In this document: positions 44,695 to 54,193 of the stretch, piece by piece
How the letters are laid out: each line of letters begins with the position of its first letter
Numbering within the stretch: position 1 is the stretch's first letter
Assembly (NCBI RefSeq): GCF_904848665.1
Contig: NZ_CAJHCQ010000002.1
Span: 496,001-560,000 of the forward strand
DNA from: Paraburkholderia hiiakae
Lineage (GTDB): Bacteria > Pseudomonadota > Gammaproteobacteria > Burkholderiales > Burkholderiaceae
Reading direction: 5' to 3'
DNA: 64,000 bases
Translations under genes and position numbers: made by a program
Notes under the pieces: generated by a model
Told to the model about the DNA's origin: nothing
The model's input: only the letters and a program-made list of their open reading frames with translations
Database searches by the model: none

Positions 44695-45600
44695 ATGAAG
44701 AAGGTTATTGTCGTTACCGGCGCATCCAGCGGTTTTGGCCGCCTTGCCGCCGAAGCACTCGCCAACGCCGGCCATACTGTCTACGCGTCCATGCGCGCGA
44801 TAGCTGGGCGCAACGCCGCGGTCGTCGAGCAGATGGCGCAATTCTCGCGCGACGAGGGCGCGGATCTGCGCACCGTCGAACTCGACGTGCAGTCGCAGGC
44901 GTCCGTGGATGCGGGCATCGCCCGCGTGATCGCCGAAAGCGGGCGTATCGACGTCATCGTCCACAACGCGGGCCACATGGCCTTCGGGCCGGCCGAAGCG
45001 TTCAGCCCGGAACAGTATGCGCACCTCTACGATATCAACGTGCTGGGCACGCAGCGGGTGAACCGCGCGGTGCTGCCGCACATGCGCGAACGGCGGGAGG
45101 GGCTGGTGGTGTGGGTGTCGAGCAGCAGTTCCGCAGGCGGCACGCCGCCTTACCTCGCGCCGTATTTTGCGGCGAAGGCCGCGATGGATGCGATTGCGGT
45201 TCAGTATGCGCGAGAGCTTTCGCGCTGGGGCATCGAAACGTCGATCATCGTGCCGGGCGCCTTTACCTCGGGCACGAATCACTTTTCCCATGCGGGCAGT
45301 CCGGAAGACAACGGCGTGGTCGCGGCTTATGAAGCCGGCCCCTATGCCGGGTTCGGCGAGCAGATCCAGCAGGCGTTCGCCGCCATCGTGCCGCCGGAAG
45401 CTGACGTGGGCCTCGTGGCCGAGGCGATCGTCGAAGCGGTCGATGCGCCCTTTGGGAAGCGGCCGTTCCGGGTGCATATCGACCCGACCCAGGACGGCGC
45501 GGACGTCGGCTTTGCCGTACTGGACCGCGTGAGAGCGGAGATGTTGCACCGCGTGGGCTTGTCCGACCTGCTCGTGCCGCGCAAGCGTCACGCAACGTGA
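44695..45600 (+). CDS. Short-chain dehydrogenase/reductase (SDR)
   Basis: 301-residue SDR with TGASSGFG at 8-15, HNAG, and Y-F-A-A-K as the catalytic Tyr/Lys block. The Phe in the glycine motif and the longer C-terminal region (PEADVGLVAEAIVEAVDAPFGKRPFRVHIDP) match the extended SDR5-like group. GAGGA lies before the ATG at 44695. It forms a pair with the preceding SDR under the divergent LysR. Confidence 0.9.
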   Translation: MKKVIVVTGASSGFGRLAAEALANAGHTVYASMRAIAGRNAAVVEQMAQFSRDEGADLRTVELDVQSQASVDAGIARVIAESGRIDVIVHNAGHMAFGPAEAFSPEQYAHLYDINVLGTQRVNRAVLPHMRERREGLVVWVSSSSSAGGTPPYLAPYFAAKAAMDAIAVQYARELSRWGIETSIIVPGAFTSGTNHFSHAGSPEDNGVVAAYEAGPYAGFGEQIQQAFAAIVPPEADVGLVAEAIVEAVDAPFGKRPFRVHIDPTQDGADVGFAVLDRVRAEMLHRVGLSDLLVPRKRHAT

Positions 45601-45622
45601 GACGAAAAGTGGCGTGGCGCGC

Positions 45623-48370
45623 CTACTCCGTGACGCACTCCGCGGCCTTGAGTCCGCGCAACGCGGCTTCGAACTCCTCGACAGGAATCGGTCGGCAGAA
45701 GAGATAGCCCTGATACGCGTAGCATCCCGCCGAGGCGAGGAAGGCGCGTTGCTCCTCGGTTTCCACGCCTTCGGCGATCACCCCGAGGCCCAGGCTGTGG
45801 GCAAGCGCCACGATGGTTCGCGCGATCACGGCGTCGTTCGGATCGACGAGGACATCGCGCACGAATGAGCGGTCGATTTTCAGTTGGTCGAGCGGCAGGC
45901 GCTTCAAATACGAAAGCGACGAATAGCCGGTGCCGAAATCGTCGAGCGCGAAGACGATGCCGTTCGCCTTCAACGCTTCCATCTTCTCGATGATTTCCTG
46001 CACGTTGTCGACCAGCACGCTTTCCGTCAACTCCAGCTTCAGCCGGTCCGCTCTCGCGCCGGTTTGTTCGAGCGTGGCCAGTACGCTTTCCACGAAGTCC
46101 GGTTGGTGAAGCTGCTGCACGCTGACGTTGACCGCAATCGTGAGATGCGCGGTGTCGGGTTGCGTGGCCCAGCGCGCGAGTTGGGTGCAGGCTGCACGCA
46201 GAACCCAACTGCCCAACCCGGCAATGAGCCCGGTTTCTTCGGCCACGAGAATGAAATCGGCCGGGTAGACGAGCCCGCGTGCGGGATGACGCCAGCGCAC
46301 CAGCGCCTCGACGCCGGTTACGCGGTCGCGGTCGATCTGCATCTGGTAGTGCAGCACGAACTGTTCGTTTTCGATCGCTTCGCGCAGCGCCGCCTCGAGC
46401 GCGGCACGCTCCACCACGACGGTTTGCATGTCGGGGTCGAAGAGGCGCACCGCGTTGCGTCCGCGTTCCTTGGACTTGTACATGGCGAGATCGGCCTGCT
46501 TCATGAGGTCGTCCGTCGATGCCTGGAAGCCCTTGAATACCGTTGCGCCAATGCTGGCCGTGCTGCGGTAGTCGATATCGTCGAGTCGATAAGGATTCCC
46601 GAGCACGGCGAGAATCCGCTCTCCCAGGGCCTCGGTTTGGCGGGCCGCTTCACGGGGAACGGGATTCAGATTGCCCACCACCACGACGAACTCGTCGCCG
46701 CCCACGCGCGCCACGGTGTCGCCTGCGGGTATGCTCGCCGCCAGGCGTTTGGCCACCTCCTGCAGCAGCAGGTCGCCCTTGTCGTGGCCCAGCGTGTCGT
46801 TAAGCGTCTTGAAGTGGTCCAGATCGATGAACAGCAGCGCGCCGCTCGTGCCGTTCCTTGCGCTATCGGTAATCGCGTCCTTCAGGTTGTCGAGCAGCAG
46901 CGTGCGATTGGGCAGGCCGGTGAGCGCGTCGTAAAAGGCCAGCTCCTTGATGCGCTGGTCGGCGATCTTGCGCTCGGTGATGTCGCGTCCGCTCGTGCGA
47001 AAACCAATGAAATCGCCCTTGGTGTCGGTAATCGGCACCCACGACGCGGAAAGCCACATGAGCGAGCCATCCTTGCGCACGCAACGAAACTCCAGGTTGT
47101 CGCCCCGTGAGCCCAGTTGCGCGCCGCGGAATTCGGGCGCGACGTAGGAGGCGTCGCCCGGATAGATCACGGTGCAGGCGAAATCGCTCATGGTCATGCA
47201 TTCTTCGACGGTATAACCGATGTACTGCTCCACCGCCGAGTTGATCCAGCGCGGCTTGCCTTCCGGCGACCACCAGATTTCCCAGTTGACGGTGCAGTCC
47301 GCAATGGCGCGGAATTTTTCCTCGTTTTCGCGCAGTTCCTTCGTCATCGAGGAGGCCAGCCGTATTGCGCGGCTGCGGCCCGTCATCATCAGCCGCGTGA
47401 GCAGCGCGAGTAGCAGGCTCAGACCCGTGCCGGTGATGGCGATGAGCGTGGCCGCGTCGCGGCCGAAGCGGGCCTTGAAGCCGTCGCGGGCCATCAGCCT
47501 GAGCATCCAGTCGTGTCCGCAAACAACGAGATACTCGGTTGCCGAGAGCTCGCCTGGCAGGTGATGGGAGGCGGCGCCCGACGTTCTGTAGAGCAGCGCA
47601 TCCGGCGACGATTCCACACCGTCGTATATGGAAACCGAGAGGCCAGGCAGTTCCTCGCCGTAAAGACTGGCGATGACGTCGTGCATGCGAAAGGACGCAT
47701 ACACCCAGCCAACGAGCTGCGCCTGGCGTTCCGTGGCGTTTTCCGGCGTTTGGCCGCGTGCGTAGACGGGCATGTACATCACGAAGCCGGGGTCGGCGCC
47801 GGGGTCGGTGTCCACCGCGAGGCGCACCTTGCCCGAAATGGTCGCCATGCCGGTGTCGCGCGCTTGCTCCATGGCGCGCCGGCGCACCGGGTCGGCCCAG
47901 GCGTCGAAGCCGGGCGCCGCGCGATTGGCGCCGATATACGGCTCGCGCTGAATGATGGGCGCGTAGTTCGCGCGCGCGCCATCGGGCTCGATCGAGTAGC
48001 CCGGCAGGCCGCGCTGTTGCATGGCCGCGATATGCGCGGCCTTTTGCGTTTGCGGCACCCACGCGATGATGCCGATGGCCTGGATGCCGGAAAAGTTGGC
48101 GTCGAGATTGAGCGTGTCGACGTAAGCCCGGAATGCGTCGCGGTCGACCTCGCCGCTCGCGGCGAACAGGCTCTGCACGCCGCGCAGCAAAAGCTCGTAC
48201 GTGCCCATGCGCTGTTCGATGCGGCTCACGACGTCGCCGAGCGAAAAGTCGAACTGCGTGAGCAGTTCGTGGCGGGCCGCTTCCCGCTCGTGATTCCACA
48301 GCGCCCATGTCACGCCGAGCGCGGTGGCGAGAACCAGTAGCGGGAGCAGAACGAGGCGCGTCCGGGTCAT
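45623..48370 (-). CDS. CHASE-PAS-GGDEF-EAL cyclic-di-GMP signalling protein
   Basis: 915-residue inner-membrane protein that may both make and break cyclic di-GMP. Helix 1 at about 4-22, a periplasmic CHASE domain at about 45-260 (GIQAIGIIAWVPQTQKA, GYSIEPDGARANYAPI), helix 2 near 300-325 (ATLIAITGTGLSLLLALLTR), PAS at about 345-465, GGDEF with the intact motif at 557-561, and EAL with its motif at 688-690 plus DDFGTGYSSLSYLKRLPLD. Both catalytic motifs are complete. It follows a periplasmic binding protein gene by 8 bases in the same direction, suggesting that this protein feeds the CHASE sensor. Confidence 0.93.
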   Translation of the reverse strand: MTRTRLVLLPLLVLATALGVTWALWNHEREAARHELLTQFDFSLGDVVSRIEQRMGTYELLLRGVQSLFAASGEVDRDAFRAYVDTLNLDANFSGIQAIGIIAWVPQTQKAAHIAAMQQRGLPGYSIEPDGARANYAPIIQREPYIGANRAAPGFDAWADPVRRRAMEQARDTGMATISGKVRLAVDTDPGADPGFVMYMPVYARGQTPENATERQAQLVGWVYASFRMHDVIASLYGEELPGLSVSIYDGVESSPDALLYRTSGAASHHLPGELSATEYLVVCGHDWMLRLMARDGFKARFGRDAATLIAITGTGLSLLLALLTRLMMTGRSRAIRLASSMTKELRENEEKFRAIADCTVNWEIWWSPEGKPRWINSAVEQYIGYTVEECMTMSDFACTVIYPGDASYVAPEFRGAQLGSRGDNLEFRCVRKDGSLMWLSASWVPITDTKGDFIGFRTSGRDITERKIADQRIKELAFYDALTGLPNRTLLLDNLKDAITDSARNGTSGALLFIDLDHFKTLNDTLGHDKGDLLLQEVAKRLAASIPAGDTVARVGGDEFVVVVGNLNPVPREAARQTEALGERILAVLGNPYRLDDIDYRSTASIGATVFKGFQASTDDLMKQADLAMYKSKERGRNAVRLFDPDMQTVVVERAALEAALREAIENEQFVLHYQMQIDRDRVTGVEALVRWRHPARGLVYPADFILVAEETGLIAGLGSWVLRAACTQLARWATQPDTAHLTIAVNVSVQQLHQPDFVESVLATLEQTGARADRLKLELTESVLVDNVQEIIEKMEALKANGIVFALDDFGTGYSSLSYLKRLPLDQLKIDRSFVRDVLVDPNDAVIARTIVALAHSLGLGVIAEGVETEEQRAFLASAGCYAYQGYLFCRPIPVEEFEAALRGLKAAECVTE

Positions 48371-48378
48371 GGTGGCGT

Positions 48379-49161
48379 CTAGAAGGGGACCATCGAGTCG
48401 GCGAGGTCGGGCTTGAAGTACTTCGTGAAGATGCGCCGCACCGTGCCATCGGCGATCATTTCGTTGACGAGGGCGCGCCACTTGTCCCGCTCGTCGGGCG
48501 AGAGCGCCTTCTTCGACATGATGAGTCCATGCGGAATGGGTGGATCGTCGAACTCCACGATATTGGTCACGCTCCGAATTTTCGCTTCATCGATAGCGGG
48601 ATAATCGAACGGCTCGATGATCATTCCCTGAATGCGCCCGAGAATCAGCGCCTGGTAAAGTGGCTCCAGGCCGCCGGCCTGACTTACGCGGTTTTGGGCG
48701 GAGAGCGAGTCGACCAGCCGGTTGGCCGACTGGCTGTAGCGGAAACTGCGAATCACACCGAGCTGAAACTTGTCGTTGTGCTCGAAATCGGCCAGTTGAT
48801 GGATGCCCGAATCCTTGCGAACCAGCAGATAGTACTTGTTGCTGAAGTACCATGCAAAATCCGCGTATTGATTGCGCTCTTCGTTCGCAATTCCCGAAAG
48901 GCTGAAATCGAGCGCGCCCGACTCGATGAGTTTCCAGATGCGTGCGCGCGACATCAGGCTCACGCGGACCTGGCAGCCGCTGCGCCGCGCGAGTGCGTCG
49001 GCGAAGTCCTTGTCGATGCCCGTGTCCGTGTCGACCGAGTAAAGCAGCCCGTGATCGTGTAAGGCGAGCGTAAATGAGCGCGAGCAGTCAGGGCCCGCGG
49101 CAACGGCGGTGCCAAGACAGCTGAGCGCCAGCAACAGGCCCCCAAGGCAGTGTCGAATCAC
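48379..49161 (-). CDS. Periplasmic amino-acid-type solute-binding protein linked to a c-di-GMP sensor
   Basis: 260 residues with signal peptide (MIRHCLGGLLLALSCLGTAV, cut after AVAA). The PBPb/SBP3 fold shows at GIDKDFADALARRSG, GALDFSLSGIANEERNQYAD and GTVRRIFTKYF. No ABC permease or ATPase is nearby; the next gene, 8 bases on, is the CHASE-GGDEF-EAL protein. It is therefore more likely a ligand-sensing partner than part of an importer. Confidence 0.85.
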   Translation of the reverse strand: MIRHCLGGLLLALSCLGTAVAAGPDCSRSFTLALHDHGLLYSVDTDTGIDKDFADALARRSGCQVRVSLMSRARIWKLIESGALDFSLSGIANEERNQYADFAWYFSNKYYLLVRKDSGIHQLADFEHNDKFQLGVIRSFRYSQSANRLVDSLSAQNRVSQAGGLEPLYQALILGRIQGMIIEPFDYPAIDEAKIRSVTNIVEFDDPPIPHGLIMSKKALSPDERDKWRALVNEMIADGTVRRIFTKYFKPDLADSMVPF

Positions 49162-49345
49162 AGCGTCTCCATGGCTTGAAAGTGGCCCGATGATGGTGTA
49201 TCGGGCGGAAAACAGTCTTCACGACTTATCGGCAGCGTGCTGAAATTCTTTAGACACTTCTCATTGTTTATTTTGCACGCTTTTTGTGCAAGGGCTGGGG
49301 TGTTCAGGCTGGCCAATTTCCCGTGCAGGCCGGACTGCGCAGGCC

Positions 49346-49374
49346 AAAAAAAAGCGCCGGCGCAAGGCCGACGC
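49346..49374 (-). terminator. Intrinsic terminator with a run of eight T (minus strand)
   Basis: On the minus strand GCGTCGGC pairs with GCCGGCGC (one G-U pair) around a 5-base loop and is followed directly by eight T. It lies just after the stop of the outer-membrane protein remnant and ends transcripts coming from the MFS side. Confidence 0.8.
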
Positions 49375-49379
49375 AATTT

Positions 49380-49466
49380 CTAAAAAGGGATCGTGTAAGG
49401 AAGGCCCAGCCAGAAGGTGGCCTTCGCAACGAATGTTTTAGCTGATTCGCATAACGCGCAGTGATT
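49380..49466 (-). pseudogene. Possible C-terminal remnant of an outer-membrane protein
   Basis: On the minus strand, right after the MFS stop, the frame ends SAKTFVAKATFWLGLPYTIP and F before TAG at 49380, then the intrinsic terminator follows. Alternating hydrophobic residues and a final Phe are the outer-membrane beta-strand signature. There is no start codon, so it is a leftover tail after deletion. Confidence 0.35.
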
Positions 49467-49469
49467 CCC

Positions 49470-50822
49470 TCAGTTTTCTTCCACCGGGTCCCGGTTCAGC
49501 ATGCTTTTCGGAATCGACAGAATCAAAACGCAGCTCACGAGCAAACAGGCGCCCAGCGCATAGGTGCCGTTATTGATGTCGCCGGTCAGGTCCTTCGCCA
49601 CACTGGTGATCATGGAGCCCGTGAAGCCGGACAGATTGCCGACCGAGTTGATGAGCGCAATACCGGCCGCCGCGGCCGTGCCCGAGAGAATCTGCCCCGG
49701 GAACGTCCAGTAGATCGGCATGAGCCCAAGGATCGCGCAGGTGGCGATAGTCAGGAATACGATGGAAAGCGGCACGTTGTGCGCGAACAGTGCGCTCAGA
49801 ATCAGGCCGATGCCGCCAATACAGGCCGGAATGGCCGCATGCAGCCGGCGCTCGCCCGTCTTGCGAGAGTGCGATGCATTCCAGATCATGGCGACCACCG
49901 CGCTGAGATAGGGAATGGCGCTCAGCAAGCCGATATTGAACGTGCTCTTCACACCGGAAGCCTTGATGATGGAAGGCAGCCAGAACGCCAAACCATAGAA
50001 GCCGGTATTGAAGGTGAGAAGAATGAACGTCAACAGCCAGACGCGCGGGCTTTTCAGCGCCGCCACGGCACTATGCGTCTTCTTCCCGCTTTCCTGTTCG
50101 AGATTCTTTTGCAACACCGCTTTTTCGGCGGCGCTCAGCCATTTCGCCGACTGAATGCCGTCGCCCATGCGCAATAGCACCACGAAGGCGACGAGAATCG
50201 AAGGAATGCCTTCGAGCAACAGCATCCACTGCCAGCCGCCGAGGCCAAACAATCCGTGCGTGTTTTCCATGAGCCACCCCGAGATGATCCCGCCGAGCGT
50301 GAGGCTCACCGGAATGGCGATCAGGAACCCCGACATCGCGACGCTCTGGCGGCGCGCCGGAAACCAGTAGTTCAGGTAAAGAATGATGCCGGGGAAAAAG
50401 CCCGCTTCGCACACGCCGAGCAGAAACCGGAGGATGTAGAACATCGTCGAGGTTTGCACGTGGAAGAAGCTCGCGAGCGGCGCGATAAAGGCGAGGGACG
50501 AAGAAACGATGCCCCATGTCACCATGATGCGCGCGATCCAGAAACGCGCGCCATAGCGGTGAAGGAGCAGGTTGCTCGGCATCTCGAAGAGGAAATATCC
50601 CCAGAAGAAAATGCTCGCGCCCACGGCGTAGATGCTGTCGCTCAGGCCCAGCGAATCCAGCATCTGCAACTTGGCAAAGCCGACGTTCACGCGGTCGAGG
50701 TAGGCGACGACGTAGCACAGAAGCAAAAGCGGCAAGATGCGCTTCAATACCTTGCGGTACAAGAGGTCTTCGGCTTCATCGACGGCGGCCGGCGAGTCCG
50801 CAATCTGGGTCAGGATTGGCAT
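49470..50822 (-). CDS. MFS transporter (ACS family), pentonate locus
   Basis: 450-residue carrier with about 12 helices. LCYVVAYLDRVNVGFAKLQM in helix 1 is the hallmark of ACS-family sugar-acid carriers (hexuronate, glucarate, tartrate), and FEMPSNLLLHRYGARFW lies between helices 2 and 3. It is divergent from the dehydratase operon, with two operators in the shared promoter. The predicted substrate is a sugar acid such as xylonate or arabonate, based on its neighbours. Confidence 0.9.
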   Translation of the reverse strand: MPILTQIADSPAAVDEAEDLLYRKVLKRILPLLLLCYVVAYLDRVNVGFAKLQMLDSLGLSDSIYAVGASIFFWGYFLFEMPSNLLLHRYGARFWIARIMVTWGIVSSSLAFIAPLASFFHVQTSTMFYILRFLLGVCEAGFFPGIILYLNYWFPARRQSVAMSGFLIAIPVSLTLGGIISGWLMENTHGLFGLGGWQWMLLLEGIPSILVAFVVLLRMGDGIQSAKWLSAAEKAVLQKNLEQESGKKTHSAVAALKSPRVWLLTFILLTFNTGFYGLAFWLPSIIKASGVKSTFNIGLLSAIPYLSAVVAMIWNASHSRKTGERRLHAAIPACIGGIGLILSALFAHNVPLSIVFLTIATCAILGLMPIYWTFPGQILSGTAAAAGIALINSVGNLSGFTGSMITSVAKDLTGDINNGTYALGACLLVSCVLILSIPKSMLNRDPVEEN

Positions 50823-50939
50823 GGGATGTGTCTCCTTTCACATATGCCTTTGATCGGTCCCGCGCAGGGGAGGCTATTTCCACGAAGTTCGTGGTGTGTT
50901 TGCTGGATCTCGGTGCCGTCGGTGAACAACACGCTGTCT

Positions 50940-50953
50940 TGTTATCGGTAACA
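50940..50953. promoter_or_regulatory. LacI/GntR-type operator, copy 1
   Basis: TGTTATCGGTAACA, a near-perfect dyad with the central CG typical of LacI-family sites (GntR-like). It lies about 117 bases upstream of the MFS start codon. Confidence 0.7.
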
Positions 50954-51097
50954 CTGCGGGCGCTAAATTAGCACGGCAGGGCGTGCCAGGGCAAGTCGGG
51001 GGACTTCGCCGGGGCCGATCGGTGTCTCGCCTTGACCGGGAAAACGCGTGGTCTCACCTGGTGCACAGCGCGCGCGCAAAGTGCTAATATCGAGAAA

Positions 51098-51111
51098 TGT
51101 TACCGATAACA
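51098..51111. promoter_or_regulatory. LacI/GntR-type operator, copy 2
   Basis: TGTTACCGATAACA, the exact reverse complement of copy 1, 65 bases before the dehydratase ATG. Centre-to-centre distance to copy 1 is 158 bases, about 15 helical turns. Between the copies (gap 50823-51175, 353 bases) no gene is seen. Confidence 0.75.
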
Positions 51112-51175
51112 ATTCGGCGCGGACGCAGATAGGCGCTCGCGACATCGTCGAGACAAGGAATACGGAGTGAGTGAT

Positions 51176-52960
51176 ATGACCCAGCCCAATGCACGGCGCC
51201 TGCGCAGCCAGGAATGGTTCGATGATCCGGCCCATGCGGACATGACCGCGCTCTATGTCGAGCGCTTCATGAACTACGGTCTGACCCGCGAAGAACTGCA
51301 ATCGGGCCGCCCCATCATCGGCATCGCGCAAACGGGGAGCGATCTCGCCCCCTGCAATCGCCACCACATCGAACTCGCCGCTCGCACGAAGGCCGGCATT
51401 CGCGACGCGGGCGGCATCCCGATGGAATTTCCGGTGCATCCGCTCGCCGAACAGAGCCGCAGGCCCACGGCGGCGCTCGACCGCAACCTGGCCTATCTGG
51501 GCCTCGTCGAGATCCTTCACGGTTTCCCGCTCGACGGCGTCGTGCTGACCACGGGTTGCGACAAGACCACGCCCGCGTGCCTGATGGCCGCGGCAACGGT
51601 CGATATGCCCGCTATCGTGCTGTCCGGCGGCCCGATGCTCGACGGCTGGCACAACGGCCAGCGCGTCGGCTCGGGCACGGTCATCTGGCATGCGCGCAAC
51701 TTGCTGGCGGCCGGTGAGATCGACTATGAGGGCTTCATGGAACTGACGACGGCTTCGTCGCCGTCCATCGGCCACTGCAACACCATGGGCACGGCGCTGT
51801 CGATGAACAGCCTTGCCGAAGCGCTGGGCATGTCGCTGCCGGGCTGCGCCAGCATTCCGGCGGCGTACCGCGAGCGCGGCCAGATGGCGTACGCAACGGG
51901 CAAGCGCATCGTCGACCTCGTGCGCTACGATATGCGGCCTTCGCGCATCATGACGAAAGAGGCGTTCGAGAACGCCATCGTCGTGGCCTCCGCGCTGGGT
52001 GCGTCCACCAATTGTCCGCCGCACCTCATCGCCATCGCGCGGCACATGGGCATCGAGCTGAGCCTCGCAGACTGGCAGCGCGTTGGCGAACAGGTGCCGC
52101 TCATCGTCAACTGCATGCCGGCGGGCGAGTTTCTGGGCGAGAGCTTCCACCGCGCGGGCGGCGTGCCCGGCGTGCTGCGCGAACTCGATCGCGCGGGCCT
52201 CGTGCATCGTGAATGCCTCACGGTATCGGGCCGAACCATTGGCGCCATTGCCGACAGCACGCCGGAGCCCGATCGCGAAGTCATCAGGACAACGGACGAT
52301 CCGCTCAAGCATGGCGCGGGCTTCATGGTCCTTTCGGGCAACTTCTTTGACAGCGCGATCATGAAGATGTCCGTGGTCGGCGACGCCTTCCGGCAAACCT
52401 ATTTGAGCGAGCCGGGCGCGGAGAATAGCTTCGAGGCGCGCGCGATCGTGTTCGACGGTCCCGAGGACTACCACGCGCGTATCAACGACCCGTCGCTCGA
52501 AATCGATCAGCACTGCATTCTCGTGATTCGCGGCACGGGCACGGTGGGCTATCCTGGCAGCGCCGAAGTGGTGAACATGGCGCCGCCGGCGGAACTAGTG
52601 CGCCAGGGCATCACGTCGCTGCCTACGCTCGGCGATGGCCGCCAGAGCGGCACGTCGGCAAGCCCGTCGATCCTGAACATGTCGCCCGAGGCGGCGGTGG
52701 GGGGCGGCCTCGCGCTGCTGCAAACGGGCGATCGCATTCGCGTGGACCTGAACGCGCGCAGCGTGAACGTCCTGGTCGACGAGGCCGAGCTTGCGCGGCG
52801 CCGCGAAACCGCGCACTTCGAGGTTCCGCCCGCGCAGACGCCCTGGCAGGAGCTTTACCGCAAGACGGTGGGGCAACTGTCCACGGGCGGATGCCTCGAA
52901 CCCGCCACGCTTTATCTGAAAGTCATTGCCGAGCGCGGCAACCCGCGCCATTCACATTAA
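51176..52960 (+). CDS. IlvD/Edd-family sugar-acid dehydratase
   Basis: 594-residue iron-sulfur dehydratase that removes water from a sugar acid (xylonate, arabonate or similar). Cluster ligands are expected in LAPCNRHH, TTGCDKTTPACL and IGHCNTMG. Length and the LTREELQSGRPIIGIAQTGS start place it with pentonate dehydratases rather than with dihydroxyacid dehydratase IlvD or 6-phosphogluconate dehydratase Edd. ATG 51176 was chosen for CGGAG nine bases before. First gene of a three-gene operon behind a LacI-type operator. Confidence 0.9.
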   Translation: MTQPNARRLRSQEWFDDPAHADMTALYVERFMNYGLTREELQSGRPIIGIAQTGSDLAPCNRHHIELAARTKAGIRDAGGIPMEFPVHPLAEQSRRPTAALDRNLAYLGLVEILHGFPLDGVVLTTGCDKTTPACLMAAATVDMPAIVLSGGPMLDGWHNGQRVGSGTVIWHARNLLAAGEIDYEGFMELTTASSPSIGHCNTMGTALSMNSLAEALGMSLPGCASIPAAYRERGQMAYATGKRIVDLVRYDMRPSRIMTKEAFENAIVVASALGASTNCPPHLIAIARHMGIELSLADWQRVGEQVPLIVNCMPAGEFLGESFHRAGGVPGVLRELDRAGLVHRECLTVSGRTIGAIADSTPEPDREVIRTTDDPLKHGAGFMVLSGNFFDSAIMKMSVVGDAFRQTYLSEPGAENSFEARAIVFDGPEDYHARINDPSLEIDQHCILVIRGTGTVGYPGSAEVVNMAPPAELVRQGITSLPTLGDGRQSGTSASPSILNMSPEAAVGGGLALLQTGDRIRVDLNARSVNVLVDEAELARRRETAHFEVPPAQTPWQELYRKTVGQLSTGGCLEPATLYLKVIAERGNPRHSH

Positions 52961-52993
52961 ACACTCAACACCGGACACTAAACTGGAGGCACC

Positions 52994-54172
52994 ATGACCT
53001 CGAACACCCCATCAAACTGGCTTCCCGGCGACGTCGGGCAGGCGTTGCTCGTTGGCCGCGTGTGGCGCAAGGCAGGTGAGCATGAAGGCCCCTGCGTCGT
53101 GCTCGTTCGCAGCGGCGAAGTCATCGACATCACGGCCAGCGCGCCGACCACCGCGGACCTTTTCGACCGCGAAGACGTGGCGCAATTTGCGCGTACCGTG
53201 AGCGGCGAATCGCTCGGCCCGGTGGAGAAGCTGATCGAAGCGAATCTGCCCGGCAACGCGGCGAGCGCACTGCGCCTGCTCGCGCCCAACGACGTGCAAG
53301 CCATCAAGGCATGCGGCGTGACGTTCGCGGTGAGCCTGATCGAGCGCGTGATCGAGGAGCAGGCCGGCGGCGACCCCGCGAAGGCGCAGGAAGTTCGCGA
53401 AACCATCGCGGCCACGATCGGCACCGATCTCTCGAAGATCAAGCCGGGCTCGGAAGAAGCGATGAAGCTCAAGGCGGAACTCGAGCGGCGTGGCGCGTGG
53501 TCCCAGTACATGGAAGTGGGCATTGGGCCCGACGCGGAAGTCTTTTCGAAGTCGCAGCCCATGTCGGCAGTGGGCTTTGGCGCGGATGTCGGCTTGCTGG
53601 CCGCTTCGGTCTGGAACAACCCCGAGCCGGAAATCGTTCTGGCCGTGAACAGCCGCGGCGAGATCGTCGGCGCGACGCTCGGCAACGATGTGAATCTGCG
53701 CGACATCGAAGGTCGCTCGGCGCTGCTGCTCGGCAAGTGCAAGGACAATAACGCGTCGTGCGCGATCGGCCCGTTCGTGCGTCTGTTCGACGAATCGTTC
53801 ACCCTCGACACGGTGCGCAAGACGAGCGTCGCGCTGCGCGTGGAGGGCGCCGATGATGACTTCGTTCTGGATGGCGTCAGCCACATGAGCGAGATCAGCC
53901 GCGACCCAGCCGACCTCGTGGCGCAAACGTGGGGCCCTCATCATCAGTATCCCGATGGCTTCATGCTCTTTCTCGGCACCATGTTCTCGCCGATCAAGGA
54001 CCGCGATACGGCAGGCGGCGGCTTTACGCATCATCTCGGCGACAAGGTCACCATCTCCGCGCCGGAACTCGGCGCGCTGATCAACACCGTGCAATTGAGC
54101 ACGGCACTCGCGCCGTGGACTTTCGGCGTGCGCGCGCTTTATCGTAATCTGGCTTCGCGCGGATTGCTGTGA
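52994..54172 (+). CDS. FAH-family 2-keto-3-deoxy-pentonate dehydratase (XylX-like)
   Basis: 392-residue fumarylacetoacetate hydrolase-fold protein. The C-terminal core has GVTFAVSLIERVIEEQAGG, VGIGPDAEVFSKSQPMSAVG and PEPEIVLAVNSRGEIVGATLGNDVNLRDIE, which carries the metal-binding Glu/Asp set. This long FAH variant (about 390) is the one that dehydrates 2-keto-3-deoxy-xylonate in Caulobacter-type pathways. It is placed exactly between the dehydratase and the semialdehyde dehydrogenase, supporting that step. GGAGG precedes the ATG. Confidence 0.85.
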   Translation: MTSNTPSNWLPGDVGQALLVGRVWRKAGEHEGPCVVLVRSGEVIDITASAPTTADLFDREDVAQFARTVSGESLGPVEKLIEANLPGNAASALRLLAPNDVQAIKACGVTFAVSLIERVIEEQAGGDPAKAQEVRETIAATIGTDLSKIKPGSEEAMKLKAELERRGAWSQYMEVGIGPDAEVFSKSQPMSAVGFGADVGLLAASVWNNPEPEIVLAVNSRGEIVGATLGNDVNLRDIEGRSALLLGKCKDNNASCAIGPFVRLFDESFTLDTVRKTSVALRVEGADDDFVLDGVSHMSEISRDPADLVAQTWGPHHQYPDGFMLFLGTMFSPIKDRDTAGGGFTHHLGDKVTISAPELGALINTVQLSTALAPWTFGVRALYRNLASRGLL

Positions 54173-54193
54173 GCCACTGAATCAGGAAACGCC

